Origin: Xestospongia bergquistia
Taxonomy: Eukaryota; Porifera; Demospongiae; Haplosclerida; Petrosiidae
Length of the DNA: 64,000 nt
Assembly (NCBI GenBank): GCA_963965975.1
Contig: OZ014421.1
Coordinates: 1,307,001 to 1,371,000 of the forward strand
Reading direction: 5' to 3'
This document shows positions 22,284 to 33,834 of the stretch, piece after piece; the stretch's first letter is position 1; the number at the start of each line of letters is the position of its first letter. The notes under the pieces were generated by a model. It was not told where the DNA came from. It saw only the letters and a program-made list of their open reading frames with translations, and ran no database searches. The translations under genes were made by a program, and so were the position numbers.

Positions 22284-25200
22284 TTAGTCATCAAACAGTA
22301 TTGATTCTCGTTCCATATCCACTGACACCACTGACACAGTGGATTTCCTTTCACGAATTGGAGATTTTGAATGCAGTAAGGAAAGTTCCAAATCATTAGA
22401 ACTAAAAGATGGTGGAAGTTTCTTGAATATATTCTTGACTTTTGTAACTCGTTGCTTCAAACAAGACTTCAACAGACGATCCCACACTTGATAAAATATA
22501 ATACCACAGAATACAACAAATGATATTGATACTAAAACAATACTTGACACGTGTCCTTTTGAATCATTATTGTCAGTAGAGTTTTGTGCATTCATATAAG
22601 CCATAAACAAGAGATTAAGAATGAAAAATTCTTCCAGAAAACCAATTGGATAAAGCCGATATATTCCTTTCAAAATGTAATGCATGAAGATAATGACAAT
22701 TAGAAGAGATGCTAACACATCTAAGCTTTTAGTAGCCTCAGTATCTAAAGACACAACCAGTGCTAAGATAAGACGAACTAGGAGTAAAAATCCAGTCCAA
22801 AAACGACACTTGTCCTTATATGGACCTCCATATGCATCAAAGAAAGGCTTCATATATGTTGACAACTTTTGACAGCAACACATGTACTTTGATAAAGGTC
22901 CTTCAAATAATGGTATAGTAAGAAGGTAGAAGGTGTATGGAATAATAAGTAAAATGAGTACAGCCAGTGAGAACAGGAACAATGGTATATGACAACCTCT
23001 TAGATAATGGACATTAGGATCAATGTACCACCTCAGTAATGAGATGGTATTATTCTTATCATCAGTACATGGAATTTGTGTGAAACAAAGAGCCTGAAAA
23101 ACAGTGCATATCAGTTTGGTATAAGAAAGAAGGATCATAGTGGATAAGACTGGAATTACTTGCCTTCCAACAAGTCGAACTGCTTTGCTAGAATATTGTA
23201 ATAATATCATAATAATTATTACAATAAGCCAAACATAGGCTGGAAAAACAAACTGAAGCCACATTTTACCGCAAGAATCCATGTTACGATAGAAACAAGT
23301 CTTAATACCTAGATCTAGATTGATCCAGGAAATGAACTGACTATGAAAACGAACAGGGCCTTTAGGAAAGAAGATGGGTTCATATATTTTGACAACATTA
23401 GCATAGAATATAAGTCCATTGACTGTACCCACAGACACTGTTAAGTTTAAAACAATAACAAAAGCTACCAGTGCTATACCAGCTAAAGCAAATGGAATGA
23501 TAAGAGCTATGTGGTCATTAGTACATCGTTCACATTGATTGTATCCTAACGTGAGACTGAATCCTTTAGAACACTGTCCACAAAGTATGCCAGATCGACT
23601 ATGAAGACATTGTTTGCTAGGATAGTTAAGGGTAAAACTGGTATTACTGTTATTACAATAATGAAAGGGGCAGTTAGAATAAACAATAAGACAGTGTGAA
23701 TTATTGTCATAACCAATCCACATATCACCATCTCTAGTTATAGTTTGGGTGTTAATATCACAAGTTATTGAACCTGAAATTAATTCTGGTCTGCAAGCAC
23801 ATTTGCCATTTACTAATGGATACCCATTAGGACAGGGCTCAATAGCAACTTCAATGACTTTAGCATAAGGATCATATAAAGGTTCATGGGTTGAACTTTC
23901 AAGTGTAGCATAGACTTGTGTTGTGTTTAATGAAGGATTTATTCTTAATGTGAAAGTTACATTAGTACAAATTGCATTTAGTCAATTGCTATGATATTGA
24001 ATAATAGATGAATTATCTGATATGTTCAAGTTTATCACACCTTGTGTTAAGCTGTCTAAAATACCAACTGTAGCTAGTGATACATTGACATAATACCCAG
24101 GTGTTACAAATATACTGATATTTGTAATAGAGCAATTAGGCCAATTTGATTGACAAAAACACACCTGAATAGGATCTGATGACACTACTGATAGACCTGT
24201 CTGTTCAGGATAGTAAAATAGGTGATTAAAGTAAAGTGTGTTTGTACAATCATCAATTTTGCCACCATATAAGACATCACCAGATATGTCAGCTGTATTG
24301 TTGACAAAATACAACACTGTATTAGTATCATTAGGATAATGATGAGGAATAACTTTAAAAGAACAGTCAGTGGTATTGTCTACAACAAGAGCTAGTGACA
24401 CAAAGATTCCTCCACCTGACTTGCTGGCATGATTATTGATAAATGATATGTTTGTGTTCTGTTTTAGTAATAATTGGGTGGATTTGTGTAAAGCAATACC
24501 TCCACCATAAACGCTTAAATTGTCTACAAACATGTTATGTCCATTAAACATTATTAGGCTTTTGTCATCATATGATCTAATGTACATTCTACCTCCATAA
24601 GACTGGGCAGTATTATTGTATATAGTGCAGTTAATATACTTGACACTACCGCCTCCTAATGAAAATATCCACAATCCTCCTCCATCCTCTTCAGCGATAT
24701 TGTTGTATATATAGCAGTTGTTAAGAACAACACTGCTATATGATGTAATGCTTATTCCTCCTCCTTGCTGAGCAGTATTGTTGTATATAGTGCAGTTAGT
24801 AAAGTCAATACTACCACCTCCATACAAGGCAATATTCACTCCTCCATATCGAGCAATATTGCTTGAAAACATGCTATTTTCAATAATTATCTCAGCTTCA
24901 ATATGATGACCACACTTCAAATATATACCATATCCTAAACCCAGTGTAAAATTAGACTTCCAAATATTAACTCTGGACACTTTGTTAATCTGGTCATGAT
25001 AAGTTATATATGCATTGGCTACAAAAGTCTCCAGATCTCCATTATTAGTGAATGAGGAATTGGCAATTAACACATCATAAGCACTAAGAAGAAAGAATCC
25101 ATTACCTGAACTATTCTGGATTGATATATATTCTAATGTGACACTATTGATGTCAACAAAGTATAAGCTAACACTATGATAATGATCCCAGTAAAACCCA

Positions 25201-25607
25201 CAGTTTGCTATTGTTAATAATTTCAATTGAACATCATTGCACTTAGTAAATTGTATACCACATTTTTTTCTATCACTACACCTTATTACTGAGGTAGATT
25301 GCATAACTGTCTCATGAAAGCCTTGTTCTATATGGCCTAGTCCCTGTAGAGCTATATTACTTACATTGCTGATATTTAATATACCTTGTAGAATATGAGC
25401 TCCCTCTAGGAAGTAGAAAATGGCATCATCAGTGAAGTAAGATGCCTTATCAGCAGTGTAGTAGGAGAGGTCATGACATGGTAGGTCAATAGAAGGACAA
25501 GGTAATCCATTAGGAGCTGCAGTGACATAATACTCAGAAGCAGTAACATATTCACTGTAGATATACAGTATAACTGATGTTATATAATAGATATGACACC
25601 AGTTCAT
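22284..25607 (-). pseudogene. Array gene E: beta-helix membrane protein with one in-frame stop
   Basis: The frame is continuous from the ATG at 25607 to the stop at 22284 (1108 codons) except for a TGA at 23982-23984, codon 542. Intact relatives have AGA (Arg) there, in the N-R-L-N-A-I-C motif just before the Cys-rich module, so a single A-to-T change made the stop. Upstream are the signal peptide, N-terminal domain and beta-helix. Downstream the Cys-rich module, all membrane segments and the tail are preserved without frameshift, so the lesion looks young. The truncated product would be a secreted beta-helix ectodomain without membrane anchor. The E-box/GACGTC block is missing upstream. It may be a recent pseudogene, a segregating allele, a sequencing error or a secreted form. 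Confidence 0.85.
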
Positions 25608-25755
25608 GATAGCAGAGTTTTTATGAACGAAATAGTATGGGAGATGTCTTTTGTGTCAAAGTGCACCTTCTATGATGATAAAAAATGACTTACGATCTAG
25701 TATATACCAGCCTATTCTGTATTTACCAGTCGAGAAAACTTAACATAAACCATAA

Positions 25756-26083
25756 TGTGACCTGATTTACAATAATGACCACTTCTGTCAAAATGTTTAT
25801 GACCCGATTTGCAATAAGAGACCTCTTATGTGAAAACATTTGTGATCTGATTTGTGCAAAGGGACTGCTGTTAAAACACCTCAATAAACAGTTTTGTATT
25901 TATACAGTTGCCGTGAATAATTGTGTATATATGTATGTATGCAAAACTGTCTGTTAATATGTTTTCAACAGTGGTCCCCTTTCACAAATAAGGTCACATT
26001 TGTTTTGCCAAAAGTGGTCCCTTTTCACAAATCAGGTCACATTTGTTTTGCCAGAAGTTGTCCTTTTTTGCAAACCAGGTCAT
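25756..26083. mobile_element. Foldback/MITE element, copy 1
   Basis: Starts TGTGACCTGATTT and ends with its inverted form, AACCAGGTCATA. Each arm holds about three diverged direct sub-repeats of 44-45 bp with cores TGACCTGATTTGCAAAA and GGGACCACTT. The centre is unrelated AT-rich DNA. No transposase is encoded. A shorter relative lies at 61849-62086. Confidence 0.75.
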
Positions 26084-26990
26084 ATTGGTTAATTTTTCAA
26101 AAGTTAAGCAAGTGCTATTGTGGTTGATTAGCTTAAGAGGATGAGATGACAATGACATCAAACGTTATTGAGGTTGTTTAAAAAGTTGAGGTGTACATAG
26201 ATAAAGCGTATTTGAAGTCGTTTATGATGATATAAGAAAACTATTTGACAAAATTGAAGCTATGTTCCTGTACATGTGTTCTTAAATCTTGTCTAGATGA
26301 TAAAAATAATTAGAAAGCACTGATTTTTTCATGTAGTTCACTAGTCAGAAAACCAATTAAGGAAGTCAAATTGTGTGTAATTTAGTAATAAAGAAATTAA
26401 GAAGAAAAACGTTAGTGTGTAATTCATTACTTAGAAAATCAATTATTAAGAAGTGATGACATGTCCTACTAAGTAAATGGTCATATCTTACTAGCTACAG
26501 GAAGTATTTACACAAGCTATATACTCTTATACTAATATAATTAGATTGAACTTGTTTCCTGGTCCTTTATTTGATTTAATTTTTCATGGAATAAGAAGAC
26601 ATAATGAGGTCCACTGATGCAACACTACATAAGAACTCTATTCTTTAGTTCTCTTGTTTGTTCTCTTTATCTCGGTATTTATATTTATGATGGAAAATAG
26701 CTTCTACTATTCTCTATTGTTATGTTTATTTATTCATGATTAGACTGCAGATCATAAATTTTGTAATTCCAATGCAGAAAGTACTTCCAGTGATTCTCAA
26801 ATGAAACATTTATTAATCAAGTGGTTTGTACTCCCACTACCAATATTAATCATGGTTATCTTGTCTTCTGTCATGTGTCTGTTGTGATAAGCAACCACAT
26901 GGTGAGTAGGATAAGAGGTGACTCGTTTATCTATGTACTATTTGCGAGTCCCAAGTGATCTGTCATTAGAGGTTTGTAAAATATTAACTG

Positions 26991-26996
26991 TTTATT
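26991..26996 (-). terminator. Candidate poly(A) signal of gene F
   Basis: AATAAA on the minus strand, 172 bp past the stop of F, at the position seen in C and E. Confidence 0.35.
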
Positions 26997-27167
26997 ATAT
27001 TAGAAAAAACTGTATTATTAATATTAATTAGTTAACAATTACTCAATAAATTAAATATTATAACATATGAATAGGGCAATTGAATTTTCTTACAAAATTT
27101 ATATTGTATTAAATAAAGACATGACAAATATACATGTAATCAGCAAAGGTTATCAGAATCCTTAGTA

Positions 27168-30100
27168 TTAGTCATCTGTATCAAACAATATTGATTCTCG
27201 TTTCATTTCCACTGACACCACTGACATAGAGGAAGATTTGCTTACACCAATAGGGGATCCTGAATTCATTAAAGAAGTTTGCAAATCATTAGAACTAGAA
27301 GTTTGTGGAGGTTTCTTGAATATCTTCTTGACTTTTGTAATTGGTTGCTGCAAACAAGACTTCAAAAGACAATCCCAGACATGATAAAATATAATACCAC
27401 AGAGTACAACAAATGATATTGATACTAAAACAATACTTGACACTTGTCCTTTAAAATTTTCCTTGTCGTTTGAAGTTCGTACATTCATATAAGCCATAAA
27501 CAAGAGGTTAAGAATGAAAAATGCTTCGAGATAATCCAAAGGAAAATGTCGATATATTCCCTTTAAAAGGATATATATGAACATAATTACAATCAGAAAA
27601 GATGCTAACACATCCAAACTGGCAGTAGCATCAGTATCTTGAGATACAACCAGTGCTAAGATGACACGAATTAAGAGTAAGAACCCAGTCCAAAAACGAT
27701 ACTTGTCCTTATATGGACCTCCATATGCATCAAAGAAAGGCTTCATATATATTAAAATTTTTTGGTAACAACATATATACTTTGACAGAGGTCCTTCAAA
27801 TAATGGTATAGTAAGAAGGTAGAAAGTATATGGAGCAATAAGTAAAATGAGTACTGCCATTGAGAACAGGAACAATGGTATATGACAACCTCTTACATAT
27901 TTGACATTAGCATCAATATACCACCTCAATAATGTGATATTATTATTCTTACTATCAGTACATGTAATTTGTGTGGAATGAAGAACCTGGAAAACTGTGC
28001 GTATCAGTTTGGTATAAGAAAGAAGGATCATAGTAGCTAGTACTGGAATTGCTTGCCTTCCAACAAGTAGAACTGCTTTTCTAGAATATCGCAGCAATAT
28101 TATAATGAATATTAGAATAAGCCAAATATAGGCAGGAAAGACAAATTGAAGCCACATTTTACCGCAAGAATCCATACCATGAAAGAAACAAGTCTTAATA
28201 CCAAGATCTAAATTAAGCCAGGAAAGGAACTGACTATGAAAAGAAACAGTGCCTTTAGGAAAGAAGATGGGTTCGTATATTTTCACAACGTTAGCATAGA
28301 ATATAAGTCCATTGATTGTACCCACAGATACAGTTAAGTTTAAAGCAATGACAAAAGATACCAGTGCTATACCAGCTAAAGCAAATGGAATGATTAGAGC
28401 TATGTAGTTATTAGTACATTGTTTACATTTATTGGAACCTAACATGAGACTGAATCCTTCAGCACATTGTCCACAGAGCATACCAGTTCGATTATAAAGA
28501 CATTGTTTGCTAGAATAGTTAAACATAAAACTAACATTATCGGTATTACAATAATGAAAAGGACAGTTAGAATGAACAATAAGACAGTCTGAATTATTTT
28601 CATAACCGATCCACATATCGCCATTTCTTTTTATAATTTGGGTGTTAATATCACAGGTTATTGAACCTGAATTTAATTCAGGCCTGCAAACACAAATACC
28701 ATTTACTAATGGATAACCTTTAGGACAGGGCTCAATAGTAACTTCAATGACTTTAGCATAAGGGTCATATAAAGGTTCAATGATTGAACTATTAAGTGTG
28801 GCATAGACATGTGTTGTGCTCAAAGAAGAGTTTAGACTTAATGTGAAGGTTACATTAGTACAAATTGCATTTAGTCTAATGTTAATAAATTGCACAATAG
28901 ATGAGTTATCTGATGAGTTCAATTTTATCACACCTTGTGTTAAACCACCTAAAGTACCTACTGTAGCTAGTGATACATTAATATGAATTCCAGGTGCTGA
29001 AAATATACTGATGTTTGTAATAGAGCAATTTTGTCTGCCTGATTCACAAAAACACACTTGAATAGGATCTGATGACACTACTGATAGACCTGTCTGTTGA
29101 GGATAGTAAAATAGGTGATCAAAGTAAAGTGTGCTTGTACAATTATCAATTTTACCACCATATAGGACATCACCAGATATGTCAGCTTTATTGTTGACAA
29201 AATATAACACAGTTTTAGTATCATTAGGATAATGATAAGGAATAACTTTAAAAGAACATTCATTGGCAATGTCTATAGCAAGAACTTTATCATGATATAC
29301 AAAGATTCCTCCACCTGATTTACTAGCATGATTATTGATAAATGATATGTTTGCATTCTGATTTAGCACTATTTGGGAGAAATCATATAAAGCAATACCT
29401 CCACCATAAATGCCTGAATTGTTTACAAACATGTTTTTTTGCTTAAATGTTATTACACTATTGTCACCAACTAAAGCAGTTGTATTGTGATTACAAACTT
29501 TAGTTTGCTCAAAAGTAATATTAAAAATGCTAATTAATACCAGAGCAGATTGATATCCTTTTTGTGGTGCATCTGGTCTATCAAATATTTTATTGTAATG
29601 AAATGAAACATTTTTGAAATGAAAGCTACTTGTTAAAGTTGGAGTTGCTCGAAAGGAAAGAAGAAACAAACCTGATGCAAAGTATGCAGTATTGTTAGAT
29701 ATAGTGCAGTTTTTGAACACATTGCTACCACTTTCTCCATACAAACTAATGTACATTCCTCCTCCTTCAGACTGAGCAGTATTATCATATATAAAGCAGT
29801 TAATATATATAATATATCCACTTACTAAGGAGAGCATCCGCACTCCTCCTGCATTAATTTCAGCAGCATTGCTACATATATTGCAGTTACTAAATTCAAT
29901 ACTGGCATCCCCATCTAATCTAATATACAGTCCTCCCCCAAACTTAGCAGTATTGTTACATATATGACAATTACTAAATTCAATACTACCGCCTCCAAGC
30001 AATCGAATGTCTACTCCTCCTCCATAATAACCAATATTGTGTGAAAAAATACTATTTTCAATGAATACATCAGGTTTATTATCATTATCAGACCACAAGT

Positions 30101-30777
30101 ACATACCATATCCTAAGGCCAATGTAAAATTTGAATTTGAAATATTAGAGCTGAACACTCTGTTAATCTGGTCATCAAAGATCATATATGCATTGCCTAC
30201 AAAAAACTCATGACCTCCGTTGTTAGCAAATGAGGAATTAATAATTATCAGATTATTAGTATTGTGAAGAACGAGTCCATCACCCAAACTATACACTTTC
30301 CAAGACAGCACTATTGATGTTAAGAAAGTGTAAGGTAACACTATAATATTGATTCCGTTTAAATCCACAGTTTGTTATTGTTAGTGATTTCAATACAACA
30401 TCATTGCTACTAGTAAATTGTATACCATTAACACTATTGCTATCACTACACCTTATTACTGAGGTAGATTGCATAACTGTCTCATGGAAGCCTTGTTCAA
30501 TATGACCCAGTCCCTGTAAAGTTATATTACTTATATTGCTGATGCTTAATACTCCTTGTAGAGTATGAGTTCCTTCTTGGAAGTAGAAGATGGCATCATT
30601 AGTGAAGTAAGATGCACTATCAGCAGTATAATAGGAGAGGTTGTGACAAAGTAAGTCAGCAGTAGGACATGATTCTTCATTAGGAGCTGCAGAGACATAA
30701 TACTCAGAAGCAGTAACATATCCACTGTAGATATACAGTATAACTGATGTTATATAATAGATATGACACCAGCTCAT
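27168..30777 (-). pseudogene. Array gene F: beta-helix membrane protein, frameshifted
   Basis: The first frame starts at 30777 with the family signal peptide and runs 162 codons to a stop at 30289. The rest continues in another frame from about 30300 to 27168 with the beta-helix, Cys-rich module, membrane segments and tail intact. Aligned with gene C near 9265-9305, F lacks a net 11 bp around 30290-30310, which explains the shift. The deletion removes the end of the conserved V-S-V-Q-N-S-S-G-D-G segment. F belongs to the longer subfamily with G and H, having the extra C-T-I-S-N-N / ASGL segment of about 90 residues before the last beta-helix units. An internal start at 30368 would lack the signal peptide. 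It is probably a pseudogene; an assembly error is possible. Confidence 0.85.
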
Positions 30778-32154
30778 GACAACAGTGTGCTTAACAGTAG
30801 ATGAATGAAATACTTTGGTTTGGGACTTGCCGTTAAAGTTTACACCGAAATGAACTTTCTAGGAAATAAACCATGCAGATACTAAAATCCCTCAGCAATT
30901 TTTTGGCTAGGAATAAAAAATGGAAATGTAACATCTTTTTGTAAATTTTTGTACAGGTTGTTAGAAAATTGCACATAAATAAAGAGTTATTAATCTAAAG
31001 TCGATGATTTCCGAATTATATTGTTACTACCGTTGGAATAATTAAAACACACAATGGACAATTTATTAGTCATCTAGTCTGTACACCCACTATTAACCAT
31101 ACATACCTGTTGATTTTATTGTCTCTGATCACATTAAAAGCTTGTTTTGTGTCATGTGTTTGTTATGAAAGCAATCATGTGGTGAATAATATAAGAGGTG
31201 ACCTGTACACTATTTATATGTAATTTTCAAGTAATCTGTCAAAAAATATACATAAATACAACTGTTGAAATGAGAAGGAAACTTTCTGATAGTGATAAAG
31301 TGAGTGCTTTACTCAACATTTCACAATCGAATGAAATAACTGTCAATGATATAAGAATATTCCTAACTAGTTAACATTATAGCCACTTACAAAACTCAAC
31401 AGCTCTTTGGTAGAATTCACATAGTATACAGGTTGGTTTCTTATAAACAATAGTAACAATCTCATCTTAAGTAAGTTTCTATTATTTAGTTTAAGTGACT
31501 ATAGTGACCACATAGACTATATGCTAGACACAGACATAAGGATTTCCCAGTAGGAAACTTTATAATTACATTAATCACATTGCTGTACACCCACTACTAA
31601 TCATACATGTTTGTCTTCCATATTATACAATGGAGTGTCATTTGTATATATCTTATATCATCATTAACTGTAATCATCTTAAAAGCTTGTTCTGTGTCAT
31701 CAGCAGTCACCTGTACAATTAAGTAAATGACTTGTACTGAATTTATGATCGTCATGTAGCTCGTTACTAGATGTATATAAACATTAATTGTTTGCTATAG
31801 TAGAAAAAATAACTTTAGAATTAATATACTTACTAGCTACAATAACACACTAAATAGAACATTATATAAAATAATCATTGTGACAATACAATTATCTTAT
31901 TATTCTTACTACACTATACTATTATTAATATATAAGATATCTACATCATATCCACACAATAACCAAATTTAAAATTGTTACTTTAAAACAATATTCCTTA
32001 TTAAATAGAGGTTTAATGAAAATAAATTGATAGCAGATATACCAACTGTTACTTTTGACTCAGAATATCCTGTGATTTGCATGGTATCAAGTACATTACT
32101 ACATCATGGGTAAGAATCAATATTAGTCTTATTTGGCTGGGTATACATACAAAA

Positions 32155-33060
32155 GTAGACTAAATCAGGACAGTATTACTTTATTATATTAATCATAGAT
32201 ATAACTACATGAATTTTAAAGTACTGAAGTTAACTGAACTATTTTTTTAACTGATGGACTGCTTTTTAAGGAGTCAAAATTTTCCACTTTTTTATGTCGT
32301 TATACAAAGTTCTTGCTATCTGCTACCTGTTTATATTTTTTCAGATTTTGTACTTTCTTACTTTAGCTGGAAAGTGGTAATACTTTTTTCTTATTAAAAG
32401 TGATATTACAAAGAACTTGATGGCGCTTTAATTAAGTCACGAAGATGACACTTATGATGATCAAAATGATCAAAATACGGAGGTTCACGAAAGGAAACAG
32501 GCATTTCTCTCTTTTTTGATCGAATATTATCACATATTTTTTTTTAAAAATGGCGGATTAGTAAAGCTGAGGTAGTTTTTAGAAATAACTTCACTTTATG
32601 AATAATTCGCAAGTACGAAACTATAGATGTGTACAATAGCATGATTTCTTAAAAATTACGCATGCTTTTTAAGAGAAATACGTAACGATTAAAATAGACT
32701 AATCAATTTATAAAAGTTCAATAAATAAATGCCACTACTATCAGTTATCCAGTGGTGAGTAGATCAAGATATCACGTTACAATACATTATATATCAAGAA
32801 CAGTGTTATGACTGTTTATATTTCAGGTCAATGGATAGTACCAGAAATCACTGGACATATCTTTGTAATAAATTCACTCTTACATCATTACCAAATAATA
32901 AAGCTATGTTATTTGGTTTTAAAACTCCTAATGTTAAATTTCTGATAACACTATGTACATGGCTCAATGTACAAATACATCAGTGGTGAGTATAATATGT
33001 AATGAATTAAACTATTTAGTTATTATATAATATTGTGGAGTAATCAAGTTTAGATTTGTG
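32155..33060 (+). pseudogene. Decayed 5' fragment of a kelch-kinase gene
   Basis: Positions 32155-32275 resemble the DNA upstream of the kelch-kinase gene at 48420-48545. Positions 32732-33060 closely match 49238-49560: the 3' end of the second kelch exon, the small intron with its TTTCAG acceptor, the third exon and the next donor. The exon has lost about 12 bp in the C-P-P-P-C segment and gained bases further on, and most of exon 2 is missing. It therefore cannot encode a kelch domain. Its plus orientation upstream of minus-strand gene F mirrors the H / kelch-kinase arrangement at 44372-48674. Confidence 0.75.
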
Positions 33061-33677
33061 TACAGTACAGCATCTTTACATTACTTCAGGAATGGTTTTA
33101 TTAATTAATCCTACTAAAGAACTGTTTCTAATGCAGAAACATTATTTCATGATATCAATATTATAGAAACTACTTTCCTATTGATGATTAAGCAAGTTTA
33201 TCTTTATAAATAAAATTGTTCTTAATTATATATTATTATTTTAATTTTAATAGTAGATGATGAATCTGTGTGTGATAAAAGAGAGATGATCTCATTTATG
33301 TGGTGGTTCTTGTAAACAAAGACATTTTCATTTTATCTACCTTCCAAATAACACCTAGTAAATGAGTATTAAATTTATCAGTGACTCCTATATTTACTAA
33401 TGGAGAAAACTTCACAACTACATTTCTAAGTCAAATAAAACATTTTTAATCATTTAGTCTGTACACCCACTATTAATCACACATGTTGCAAATTGATTGT
33501 TATCATTGCTATTATTGACTATTATCATCATATTATTGTTATTATTAATTATTGTCTTCTGTCATGTGTTTGTTGTGATAAACAACTACATGGTCAGTAG
33601 GATGATAGGTGACCTGTCCATGTATGCATTATTGTAATTGTTAAGTTATGTTGTCACTAGTATGTAAACAATAACTG

Positions 33678-33683
33678 TTTATT
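33678..33683 (-). terminator. Candidate poly(A) signal of gene G
   Basis: AATAAA on the minus strand, about 152 bp past the stop of G. Confidence 0.4.
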
Positions 33684-33834
33684 ATTGAAAAAATAATACT
33701 AAAATTGATTAGCTAACAATAGCACAGAAAAAGAATATTAAAGCATGTGAATAAATCTGATAAGACTATACCATTTTTGTTGGTTTTCTTACAAAATTGT
33801 TGTTGTATAAAAGACACATAATCAGTAAAGATTA

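Larger units (their letters stand above)
25608..27167. other. Spacer E-F with truncated promoter and a foldback element
   Basis: Only about 80 bp of the usual upstream block of E remains. It then jumps to the GACTTACGATCTAGTATATA module, the same junction as upstream of stub B. A foldback element follows at 25756-26083, then TAGTTCACTAGTCAGAAAACCA-like direct repeats and a degenerate plus-strand piece (about 26640-26800) related to 21654-21800. From about 26870 it is the 3' flank of gene F. No gene is seen. Confidence 0.55.
30778..33834. other. Spacer F-G
   Basis: The upstream region of F keeps parts of the promoter block (a GTCGATGATTTCCGAATTAT stretch near 31000) but not GACGTC or CACGTG. 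AAGCTTGTTTTGTGTCA-type modules occur near 31136 and 31680. A decayed kelch-kinase gene piece lies at 32155-33060. About 32280-32720 I recognise nothing. From about 33370 the DNA is the TGTATTTACTAGTG-like module and the 3' flank of gene G. Confidence 0.55.
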
